From: Chiridota heheva
Lineage: Eukaryota > Echinodermata > Holothuroidea > Apodida > Chiridotidae
Assembly: GCA_020152595.1 (NCBI GenBank)
Contig: JAIGNY010004474.1
Location: forward strand, 17,501 to 81,500
Length of the DNA stretch: 64,000 bases
Direction: 5' to 3'
Both the position numbers and the translations under genes were made by a program. This document shows, one piece after another, positions 23,801-35,800 of this stretch. Below the pieces are notes generated by a model. It was not told where the DNA came from. It ran no database searches and saw nothing but the letters and a program-made list of their open reading frames with translations. Position 1 is the first letter of the stretch. Every line of letters starts with the position of its first letter.

Positions 23801-26800
23801 TTTCAAGGTTGTTACTATCGAGTAATGCGTTAACACTTTCTCCAGTCAACTTCTTAGACAAGTTTCGCTGTTGATAGGCGTGGCCTGGAGCTACGCGTCC
23901 CGCAACTGCTACGGTTTTCACCCGTCAGATATCACCGCCGGTGCCGACGGGGCTTCTTGATCAAGGTCGGGGCACTTTTCTTGTGACCCCTTCTGTCGGA
24001 AACTTGACGGGTACTTGACCCTTTTTTCGTCTCGGCGCAGGACGAACTTTGGCTGCTCGAGACCTTGCAGGCTTCACGTCACGAGCCTCGGGTCAGGGAC
24101 GATTTTTGTCTCTTTCCGGGCTCCGGCGGACTGCATCTCAGTCCCGGAGCGCCGTTTGATGGTGTGGCCTCGGCCCGCCTTTCCTCGACGTAGCATGGCT
24201 TTTCTGAGGGGTTGTTCGCCTCTCCCGTTGTGGAGGTGGGCCTCTCTCCAGCTTAGTTCCGTCATGAGCTCTGGGATACCTTGCAGCTATCCACCAGGGT
24301 TTTTCCGGTGGGGTCACGGTCTTTGACTCGCGACCACTGGTGAGTTCTGGGAGATCTCTTCGTAGTGTGTCATGTGACATTTTCCTCCGATAGATCATCC
24401 AGTGGCTTTCTGTTAAAGTAGTCTGAACTGTTCATAGAACGCCGCGGTATGCACTCGGGTTCGGGCATAACCTCTTTTCACGGGATCTCTCGTGCGGCGT
24501 TCGAGAAACCACTTTTTGCGGTTTTTCTCTTGTTTTTGGTCTGACTCACTTTTCGGCGTTCGTGTTCCCCGCTAACTTTAGCTCTTACGCGGTTATGCGC
24601 TAACGAATTTTTCCTTGTCCGGGATTTCTTCAATTCGTTTTCATTGGTACACGCCGTTCCCAATCGTAGTTTCCTCGCCGGTTCTGTCTCGTGGGACGAA
24701 TCCGGTGTGGCTTGTGGCGTTTTTGTGGACACTTTGCTGTAATTGTGTCCAAACGCTCTTCCGGTTGGCTTGTTTTTCTGGGCTTTACGCTCAGGTTCTT
24801 TCGAGGTTTGCCTCCGTTACTGTCAACGAATGGTGCCTTGTTCGGTTTGACTGTACCTCGCCGTGGTTTCCTATGTTTTAGTTCCTCCCACTTTGAGGTC
24901 TTTCATCCTTCCGAGGTGAAGGAATTTCGTCCTTTAAACGGGATTCGGTTCGTGTGAGTTTCGTACCAGCCATTAAAAAAAAAAAAAAAAAAAAAAATGC
25001 GGCGATCTGAACTCCCTTCCTTCCTATCCTCGGTTGCAATCTGATTGCATATTATAGCATGGAAGGTAAGGTATAACTTGAAGTAAATTTACCCCGCTAA
25101 GCGTAGCGGGGATATTTACGAGAGTTATACTTACCTTCCATGCATCCCGCCCACCTCCCTCTCGTTCAGGCCTCGGTGGAATGTTGAGTGAGGTGGTACA
25201 GAGGTATTATGGAGGTCAGGGCTTGGCTGGTTACTGCGTTTTTTAGGTTCGGTTAGAAGTGCGTTAGAATCAGGTCGTGTGACCAGATTGCATATTATAG
25301 CATGGAAGGTAAGTATAACTCTCGTAAATATCCCCGCTACGCTTAGCGGGGTAAGTTTGGCTCTCTATATATCAATGACAATGTTGAAATTGATGTAATA
25401 TTCAGCAGAAGAGTGGAACAGTGTTTTCTGCAAATTTGCGTGAAACAGTGTTTTCTGCAAATTTGCGTGAAATAATTTTCAAAGTGATTAAAAATTGAGC
25501 TTGACGGTCGTTAGTATAATTGAGGCAGTTCGTCTGTTGAGAGTGTTTATGTATACTGCTATCACAAACTCACAGTCAGACGCACTAACAGCAAAACTCA
25601 ATCAACAATTTTGGTCAAAGTTGGTTTGGAATCTCTTTCTCAGAGGGATTTTCCATTAGTTTTATGCAAGAGAATTATTTGAATGTTTTGGGGTCCCCAG
25701 AATGATGGACCAAAACGGCAATGGGGGAACATGTACAATGCAATTGATTGGATTGTGATTTGTAAGTGTTGGTAATTTATTGCTAGTGTACAAAGTCTGA
25801 ATTAATTATAAAATTTCCCACGGTTCTGTTTAAAATCTTCCCATGTAAAATAGCGACAGAAATAATATAAATGTAGTGAATACATCTTAATATACTTCCC
25901 TCGTTTGCATTTTAATGTATTTGACATTGCACAATTACATGGAGGATGTTTTTAGAACACTTATTTCTTATTTCCCTAACCTTACTTACCTCCTTTTTTT
26001 TTCTTCTTCTGTTTTTCTCCCTTTTCTCCCTTACAAACCTTCCTTTTTTCACTATCCTAAATCTTACACCATAATTTATTAACACCCTCTTGGCACATTT
26101 GACTCTTACTGTCGCGGTGCCGTTAAAAATCAAGAAACCAAACCAACTTATTTACCACACTTGTGATTTACTCGAGAAATTGCAAGAAAAAACAATTTAA
26201 TGATTTTTTTTTTCCTTCCTGCGAATTCGATTTTCCTGCAGTTATAGCCGCTGGAACCGTAGATTTTTTCCAGCTCCAATTGTGTACTTCATAAATATTT
26301 TTTTAAAGGTCTATGGACAGTTACAACAGTTTTCTCTTCAACCACCGACCGAAAAGAGCATATGATTTTGAATTTTGAAAATAGCATATGTAGTTTTCAA
26401 GATATTAAGAAAGGTGTGATATATTAAGTGAAAAATCTCAGAATGCTTTTGTTTTTCTTTATATTTCATCCCTTAATTTTAAACCTTGAAAATGTTTAAA
26501 ATGCCTTTTCCAGCTGGAGGTTGGTTGGATGATGGTAAAGATCAAATCCTCATTATCAGAAGTATCTTTGCTTTTTGAAAGAGAAATGGCAGAGGGTTAA
26601 AAAACAATGGATTTACATAAGAAAATTGAGAATATGTCCCGTACAAATATTTGCATATTTGCACAAAAATTGTCAAAAAGGTGTAAATTTGTCCCGATTT
26701 TCTCAATTTTTGTTATATAAGTGAGTAAAAAAAGTGAGAAGGCACCATATGTTGTATTTATAGATATGGGACTGTTTGAAAGCTCGTGGAATTTTCACTT

Positions 26801-29800
26801 GAGGTTCTTGGAAGTCAGGGAAAAGTCAGGGAATTCTGCAAAGCCAAATGTATATGAACCCTGGTGAAGTATTGCAATTTGCTTGGGTTCTGAGAATAAT
26901 ATGCCCTTATGTTTTGCCCAGTTGCTCATGTAATTAGAATACGTCAAAGATGCAAGGTTTAAGCACAATGTCATATGAGGAGAATTATAAAGAAAATAGT
27001 CATCACTTGCCTGATGTATCACAAAAGATAGCTGATAAAATTATCATTCATACATCTCTTATGAATATTCAGTGAAAGCAGACTTTCTTGTACTTTGATC
27101 AAATGCATTGATTTCAATGGTTTGCTGAGAAGGAAACTCGGAGAAATGATAACCAAAAGTGTTACATTAGAAGACAGTGCCTATGAAAACAATTGATTTT
27201 CTTGTGATATGAACGAATATTAATTGATCTATTTTCATGTTATTATCCTCTAAAATCTAAACTATTTTTGTCATAATATCTTATGATCCGGAAATAATGT
27301 AATGCTCTGTTGACCTCTTGACCTTCAGCTTTTAGAGACCAAGCGTGACCGTGAACAGCAATGTAAACTCGTTCAATCGTTGCGAGATGACCTTCAGGCT
27401 TTGCACCAATCAATACAGCTGAAGACGGAACGAATGGAAACTCTGGAAAAGGCGCTTAGCAACGCCGGTTGCAGCAAAACGTCTGTGCTCTTACAAACGT
27501 GAGTAAACGTGACATTTACAAAAAAATGAAGTTATTTATTGTTCTCTTTCCAAAAGCAGTACAAACATTTACAGACATTATTCAAGTATTCGGTCATCCG
27601 GGCATTTTGAACAATCGGGACTCTTTGTCGGTGAAAACTTGCTACGATTTGTGCACAAGTAAACACCACGCTTTATTCTACGTACGCACGGTACATATAT
27701 TTCAAACTACAAAATAATCTTTTCTACGATATTTCCTCCACATTGGCAACAATTTTCTGCAAAATTATCAAAGCGAATGTAGAGATTTAGGCTTCTAAAG
27801 GTGACCGATTTTACACTGGCTTTTATTGACAAACTGGTTGTTCAGATTTACGCATGTTATTGTGACGTCAACCTGAATACTCTTAATTGATTCCAAAAGT
27901 TGTAAAGTTGTTAGTTTTTAACTGATCTTTGATGTACCATGCACCTGTAGGTCATTAACTTTGCAAAGCTCAAAACGCGAGTCTGTTTGCGAAAAAACAG
28001 TCAAGGAAAATATTTTTAGGTGTCACTTTCAAGATTTTTCTTGTGAAAGCTGTAGAATCTTTCAGTTGACATTTTAGCATTTATTACCACACAATTTTGC
28101 TCCAGCCAAAGAGAAATGTATTATGGTATGAATTTTCCTGTTTCACATACATTCCCTTCGTGAGCATAAAAGTGCTCTAAATTTCTTTGTGCTCACAGAA
28201 GTAAAAACATTTTGAATCCTGTTGAATGTGTAGCATTCTTCATTTAGTTCTTTAGAAATCAATCTAAATTTGTATTTGTATTTTCTGATAGGCCAAAGTT
28301 AAGCCGTCCAATGGAAGGAGATACGGATATTGATTTGAACGACAGTCGTCCACTGATACCCATGCTCTCATTATCCTCTGACATCATTGAGCCCAGCCCA
28401 AACACACGAAATAAACATGCCTGCAAGGAGTTTGATATTCCATTTGTAAAGATCACATCCAAGGTACAACAACAGCAAAAGGTAGGTTATCAATTTTAGG
28501 AATTGTTATCCCCCTCAGCTGTTTTATCACCCAGCTGTTTTTATCCCCATCACCTGTTTTTATCCCCCTCAGCTGTTTTCATCCCCCCTCAGCTGTTTTC
28601 ATCCCCCTTCAGCTGTTTTCATCCCCCTTCAGCTGTTTTTATCCCCCTCAGCTGTTTTTATCCCCCTCAGCTGTTTTTATCCCCTCTTTTTATCCCCTCA
28701 GCTGTTTTATCCCCAGCTGTTTTTATCCCCATCAGCTGTTTTTATCCCCCTCAGCTGTTTTATCCCCCCCAGCTGTTTTTTTTCACCTCAGCTGTTTTAT
28801 CCCCCTCAGCTTTTTATCTCCCTCAGCTGTTTTACCCCCAGCTGTTTTGATCCCCATCAGCTGTTTTTATCCTCCTCAGCTGTTTTTATCCCCCTCAGCT
28901 GTTTTGATCCCGCTCAGCTGTTTTTATCCCCCTCAGCTGTTTTATCCCTCTCAGTTGTTTTGATCCCCTCAGCTGCTTTTATCCCCTCAGCTTTTGTTAT
29001 CCCCTCAGCTGTTTTTATCCCCTTCAGCTGGTTTTATCCCCCTCAGCTGGTTTTATCCCCCTCAGCTGTTTTTATCCCCCTCAGCTGTTTTTATCCCCCT
29101 CAGCTGTTTTTATCCCTCTCAGCTGTTTTTATCCCCCTCAGCTGTTTTACCTCCTCAGTTGTCTAGGCCAAAGGTATGTCTGTCTGTCCGTCCTGCCGTT
29201 GAAGATTTTGAGCATCATAACTCATAAACCCTTGCTGGTACAATGGTTCGACAGATCACTTGTCTGGCAACCCAAAACATATTTTTTCCCTGTCCTGTTC
29301 TACCCTACGACAACTTATTTTTTTTAAAGAATATGTATTAAGCATATGTACAGGGCAACATTATTTTCTTCCATAAATTTAGGTAACTATGCCAAAATGG
29401 GAAAGTTTATCTCAGGTTGATTTTCCATCCCTGGCTGGTGCATCCTTGAAATTATATCATGAGGGGGGGAAAGGGGGATGCACATGATTTCACATTGACT
29501 ATGATTTACTTCATACCCTTCACTGGCTACCAGTATCCACTTGTGTTACTTTCAAGTTTCTGTTATACGTCTACAACATTATAAATAACCAAGCTCTTGA
29601 TTACCTCAAAGATTTTATTGGCTTTTACAAATGTGCCTGTCACACTTAGATCCTGAGCAATGATATTACAAGGCTTAACTTAGATCCTGAGCAATGATAT
29701 TACAAGGCTTAACATTCCACCATCTCATTCTGCTATTGAAGATTGAACATTTCAAGTTACTGCTGTTAGATCATGGAACATTTTACCCACTAAGATCAGA

Positions 29801-32800
29801 AGTGGTCCTTCCATTTGTGTATTGGAACAACTCTTAAAGACTCACCTTTTATAGACACTTACTTTTATTTGTATTACTTTGTAAGTGCTGTGGTACTTTG
29901 GTGAATGACATTTTTTAAATGCTAATTATTATTATTATTATTAAAGGATTAGTTCAGGGGTCAAGCAAGTCTATCTTATATGAAAGAGGACTTCAAGAGA
30001 AACAAAATAGTGAAGAAAGCATTCAAAAATCGTATTCCATTAAGGAGATATCTAAGTTTAAAGTTTGGTATCATTTGTGTACTAAAGACTGAAATCAGAC
30101 AGACTTAGTTGTGATGTCATAGCCTCAGATTCATTCCTCGTAGTCTTTATGTATTCTATCATATTTTGCCCCACGATTTTGTGGCTTAAATACTATGGAA
30201 TATGTCAGAAAAGTAGTAAAATTGATCTAGTAAGGGTATTTATAATATACCACCTGCAGAAAGTTTGAGGAATCATAATTCAAAGAGTAAAAATTGAAAT
30301 AAACTTTCTTAAAAATACATTAACAATTATTAACAATGTGTGGATGAAGACGCTAAGTTTCCATAGTAGACTTAATACACCAGTCATTTCAACACAGATA
30401 AGACAGAGCTTTAAACTTGAATATCCCCTGAATGGAATAAGATTTTTGAATGCTTTCTTCACCATTTCGTTTCTTTAAAAGTCCTCTTTCATGTAAGATG
30501 GACTTGCTTGACCACTGAACTAATCCTTTAAAGATGCTTACGATGAGTTAATGTGTTGTAATTTCTTATAAAATTATATTGGCAAATCAACTTTGTATTT
30601 TGGCAACTTAAATACTAATGTAACTTGCCCCTTTGGCGAGTGAAAAATATGTTTAGTTTTTGTTGATGCATATATTTTCTCTGTGAATATTCCGGACGAC
30701 CAAAATTGGAGGAGGGTGAACACACACAAAATTAAAAATTTGAGGCTTGGCTTTAAGAATTTGGCAGCAGACCGTGACAGAATACATGCCTACAAGTATT
30801 TAAAAATAATCAAAAATTCCAAAAATTAATTAAAATATTGATCATATCCATGGCTCCAAAAATTCATGCCAAAGCTTTATCTTAAGCCTACCCTCACCGG
30901 ACACCTGAGTTAATGCTGAAAACTCAGGTATGACAATTACCAACCTGACTTCCTGTTCAGTGTGTTGTCTTTTCACTGAAAACAATGATTGTTTATCTGC
31001 CATTCCCATGCACACCACAGCCAACCAGCCCAAGGCTATTTGTGTGTATAAGATTACACAAAGCCAGAGCTGAATAATCAAGGCTCTTTTGTGATTGAAA
31101 TCATTCATCCATTTAAGGTGTCTTAGTGGGAAAAGTTTGTTTTCAAACTGGTGATAAAAATAGCTGTGTATCGTAATGCCTGAGGCAATAATGTACATTA
31201 ATTGTGAATGATTAATGGACCATTTCTCCTAAGGAAAGATATTCCTTCATGTACTTTTTAAAACCAAGTAAGTGGTCAATTTGCAGCTTTTTGAATTGCA
31301 GGTATCAATATGCAAATTTTTATGCAAATTTATGATGTATGATTGGGTGGATCTCTATTTGCATGTTTGACGTCGTTGTTTTTTAAACGGCTGTGATAAT
31401 TCTTTGAAGGAGATCAGCTGATTCTGAGACAGAGTTTTAGGATCTGAAAGGAATATTCCCACGGAATTTCATTTTAATATATATTTGATAGAGGACAGTG
31501 ACAAACAGATTGGTAAAAAACCAAGGTAATATCTTATTCCTACAAGAAGATATGTATGGAAATTTAATTTTTTTTCTTGTCTGCGTGAAAGAGATTGATC
31601 GTCTGAGTTTAAGTCATTGTGATGTCATCACAGCACTTCTGTACTATTCTTTATGTATTTATTTGAAAACTAATTTCCTATTTTCGAAATGATTGGAAAC
31701 ATATTTTTGTTCAAATATTTTCAAGAATAGTGTATTTACAATAATGTTTTCCAATCTGTTCTTGTAACTTATATTTGAATTATGAAAACTTAGCGAAAAA
31801 GTTTCAAAGAAATACATATAGATTAGTACAGGAAGTGCTGTGATGACATCATATTGATGACTTGGACTCAGTACAACAAATATTTTGTGAGATTTCTTGA
31901 GTAAACAACAGTATATGTGGTAAATATGTGCTCTAGAAATATCCCCATGTAATTGTGTGATGAAAAGTCGTTAATTGTGAAAGAGGGCAGCATATAAAGA
32001 TGTATTCACTACATTAATATTATTTCTGTCTCGACTTTTTGTGGGATGATTTTTGATACCTTAATTCTGAACCTTGGGAAATGTTATAATTAATTCCAAC
32101 TCTGAATACATTAATCAGTCATTGAAAGCTAAATTTGTTATTTTGAAAATTCAAATAGGAGTTGTCTCAGAATTAATGCAACTTAATGATAGGTAGTTGA
32201 ATTGTATTCATCCATCTGTTGTTTGAATAGTCATAATGATATTCAAATAATCATATAGAGAGGTCTGGCCAATCATACATCATAAATTTGCATATTCATA
32301 CCTGCAAATTCAAAAACCTGTATAATGACCACTTCTTAAAAGAATATTCCTGTGAATTTTTATTTTCATATATACGATAGAGGGCTATAAAATAAACAAT
32401 TGGGTGTAAACTCATGTTGATATATTTTTCTATTTAGGAGTTATAGCATTTCAAAGATTGCGTGAGTGCGTTGATAAGTGATCTCACAGTGTGTAGAAAT
32501 GCTATAACTCCTAAATAGAAAAATATATCAACATGAGTTTTACACCAAATTGTTTCTTGAATTGTCCAAAATTCATGGGAATATTCCTTTAAGTGGTTCT
32601 GAAAGGGAAGTTTTGCAGTCAAAAATATAATCAATATTTTAACCAATTTCCAAGGAATTTTTTTGAGTATTTCTTAACACTTGTAAGCATAAAGTGTGAG
32701 TTCATCTGTTGTTTTAATAGTCCTAATGCTTTTTTTTTTTCATTCAGGAAAACAAAAGAATTGAAGACCAAGCAGCTGTGGCGGTAGTCAAGAACTCAAG

Positions 32801-35800
32801 CCTCTTTCAGTCCAGACGAACCCTTCATGAACAAAGCAGTAAGATCAGAAATGGTTTTGATGGGCTCGGAGGACATCAGAGCTTCGTGCAATCTGTATCC
32901 TTTGTCAGATAAGTAGCTGTTAAGATGGCACTGCATCTTAATCTTTTCTCTTCCTATGACCCCAGATAAGTAGCTGTTAAGATGGCACTGCATCTGAATC
33001 TTTTCTCTTCCTATGACCCCAGATAAGTAGCTGTTAAGATGGCACTGCATCTGAATCTTTTCTCTTCCTATTACCCCAGATAAGTAGTTGTTAAGATGGC
33101 ACTGCATCTGAATCTTTTCTCTTCCTATTACCCCAGATAAGTAGCTGTTAAGAAGGCACTGCATCTAAATCTTTTCTCTTCCTATGACCCCAGATAAGTA
33201 GCTGTTAAGATGGCACTGCATCTGAATCTGTTCTCTTCCTATTACCCCAGATAAGTAGCTGTTATGATGGCACTGCATCTGAATCTTTTCTCTTCCTATT
33301 ACCCCAGATAAGTAGCTGTTAAGATGGCACTGCATCTGAATCTTTTCTCTTCCTATGACCCCAGATAAGTAGCTGTTAAGATGGCACTGCATCTGAATCT
33401 TTTCTCTTCCTATGACCCCAGATAAGTAGTTGTTAAGATGGCACTGCATCTGAATCTTTTCTCTTCCTATGACCCCAGATAAGTAGCTGTTATGATGGCA
33501 CTGCATCTGAATCTTTTCTCTTCCTATGACCCCAGATAAGTAGCTGTTAAGATGGCACTGCATCTGAATCTTTTCTCTTCCTATTACCCCAGATAAGTAG
33601 CTGTTAAGATGGCACTGCATCTGAATCTTTTCTCTTCCTATGACCCCAGATAAGTAGCTGTTATGATGGCACTGCATCTGAATCTTTTCTCTTCCTATGA
33701 CCCCAGATAAGTAGCTGTTAAGATGGCACTGCATCTGAATCTTTTCTCTTCCTATTACCCCAGATAAGTAGCTGTTAAGATGGCACTGCATCTGAATCTT
33801 TTCTCTTCCTATTACCCCAGATAAGTAGCTGTTATGATGGCACTGCATCTGAATCTTTTCTCTTCCTATGACCCCAGATAAGTAGCTGTTATGATGGCAC
33901 TGCATCTGAATCTTTTCTCTTCCTATTACCCCAGATAAGTAGTTGTTAAGATGGCACTGCATCTGAATCTTTTCTCTTCCTATTACCCCAGGTAAGTAGC
34001 TGTTATGATGGCACTGCATCTGAATCTTTTCTCTTCCTATTACCCCAGATAAGTAGTTGTTAAGATGGCACTGCATCTGAATCTTTTCTCTTCCTATTAC
34101 CCCAGATAAGTAGTTGTTAAGATGGCACTGCATCTGAATCTTTTCTCTTCCTATGACCCCAGATAAGTAGCTGTTATGATGGCACTGCATCTGAATCTTT
34201 TCTCTTCCTATTACCCCAGATAAGTAGTTGTTAAGATGGCACTGCATCTGAATCTTTTCTCTTCCTATTACCCCAGGTAAGTAGCTGTTATGATGGCACT
34301 GCATCTGAATCTTTTCTCTTCCTATTACCCCAGATAAGTAGCTGTTAAGATGGCACTGCATCTGAATCTTTTCTCTTCCTATGACCCCAGATAAGTAGCT
34401 GTTAAGATGGCACTGCATCTGAATCTTTTCTCTTCCTATTACTCCAGATAAGTAGCTGTTAAGATGGCACTGCATCTGAATCTTTTCTCTTCCTATTACC
34501 CCGCACAAACTTCAAAATTGCAAGAACTATGTATTTCCAGACCCTAAGCAAACTACCCAAAAATTACTGTGACTTACAATTAGGGAAAATACCATAACAT
34601 ATAGCAAAGACTAGGACTTACCATAATATTTGTCACACTTTCTCCTCCCACAACCACCTGCCTTATTGCAGCCCTTGATGTGTTCAATGATCTCTCATCA
34701 AACTGTGACATTACTTTAACAGTCAAGCATTAAGCTATCTTTAGCTTCAAAGAAAAGCTTGCCCCTGAAAATACCATAGACATCTCTAGCATACAAAAAA
34801 CATTCCGTGGAGTTGCTGATCTCATCACCTTAAGCATACAGCATAGTGGGGAAATAGATAACAGGGTCACTATAGCTCTGTGACTTTTGACCTTGTGACC
34901 CCAGCATCAGGATATGGTGTTCTTTGATGATACTTTATAAGTGCTAAGAAATTTAAGTTCTAACGATCAATTTTCCCACGATCTGATTATTTGGCGACAA
35001 AAATGGAAATGATTATCAGAAAAAGTATAGTAAGTTATTTGGCAGGGCTCATTAGGAAAAGATTTTATTGTCTGCACTTGTAATATTCCAAGCGTGTACT
35101 ACTCAGCTCGTACACGTATAGACCCTACACTGGGTGGGCGTGTGCCTAGTGTTATAATTCAGGGGCGTGTTAATAATGATATAATAAGCAGGCGTCATAT
35201 CAATGCCAATAACACTAGGCATGATGCTGACCTGCGGTGTGAGCATACTTATGGACGTTGTCCTTCTACAACATTGAGTCACTGGTTGGACTTGACCTTG
35301 TTAATTCAAGTTATTGTAGGGCACAGTAGGCCTATGGTTTCCACTTGGAGAGGTCAATTATCAATATCATTACAATTTACAGTCAATCATGGGAGAACCT
35401 TATTTTAGTGAATTTTCAAAAAATATTGGGCAGAATTGATTTTTCTTCAAATATGTTTGGCAGCACTACTTAATACATTACTTAAATACCAAACTTTTAT
35501 AAAAATAAATTTTGTTCCCATAAAAATGGAATCCCAAAACAGAACAAAATGGCATATTTGACCTTTGGCCCTAACTACCAAAACAACTGAAATTTTTTGG
35601 CATTTATCTTACCCTACTTTATGACACCACCCACGCTCAGATCACTTTTACCATTCTAAAACTATGGGGGGAATGGTTAAAGTGGTCACTAGCTCTTTGA
35701 CCTTTGATCTTTTGACCCCCATAATCTACGGGACACAAGTTCATGTACCACAGTATCATGATACAAACATAGGATTGGTATAGGTCTTGCACTTTCGGAA

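Larger units (their letters stand above)
17461..25354 (+). mobile_element. Structurally complete DIRS-like retroelement, non-autonomous
   Basis: Split inverted termini: 17479-17605 and 25187-25313 are reverse complements with no difference that I can see over about 125 bases. An internal complementary region lies near the right end: 25047-25088 is the reverse complement of the outermost left 42 bases (17461-17502), and 25089-25143 is the reverse complement of the outermost right 55 bases (25300-25354). The halves abut exactly, which fixes the termini. This architecture is diagnostic for DIRS elements. Inside are a leader with a probable intron, a hairpin array and repeated gag starts. No reverse transcriptase, RNase H, methyltransferase or tyrosine recombinase is readable. 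An A-run of about 23 sits at 24975-24997. Confidence 0.88.
25355..27328. other. Remainder of TRAIP intron 5
   Basis: AT-rich intron. A perfect 28-base tandem pair ('acagtgttttctgcaaattt' and continuing) lies at 25410-25470. Dispersed repeat family C occurs at 25795-26270. Nothing recognisable from 26271 to exon 6. Confidence 0.5.

Noticed and set aside
24015..24960. Overlapping ORFs as possible DIRS recombinase or reverse transcriptase
   Set aside because: None contains recognisable catalytic motifs, and both strands are equally open because of GC-rich composition.
17450..25365. Target duplication 'gtgtggct' / 'gtttggct' around the DIRS-like element
   Set aside because: Not identical, and DIRS insertion does not normally create target duplications; probably coincidence or integration-site homology.
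30842..31198. 118-codon minus-strand ORF as a host gene
   Set aside because: No motif, no splice context, inside an intron on the opposite strand.
32907..34502. CRISPR-like regular repeat
   Set aside because: Repeat units are contiguous with no unique spacers and the DNA is eukaryotic; the same applies to the arrays at 13142, 28506 and 37285.
33165..34508. 447-codon minus-strand ORF (and a second of 122 codons, 32796-33164)
   Set aside because: Pure translation of the 57-bp minisatellite. The period is a multiple of three, so no stop appears; it lies antisense in a TRAIP intron and has no recognisable domain.
35094..35408. 104-codon ORF in intron 8
   Set aside because: No domain recognised and no supporting splice sites; probably chance.
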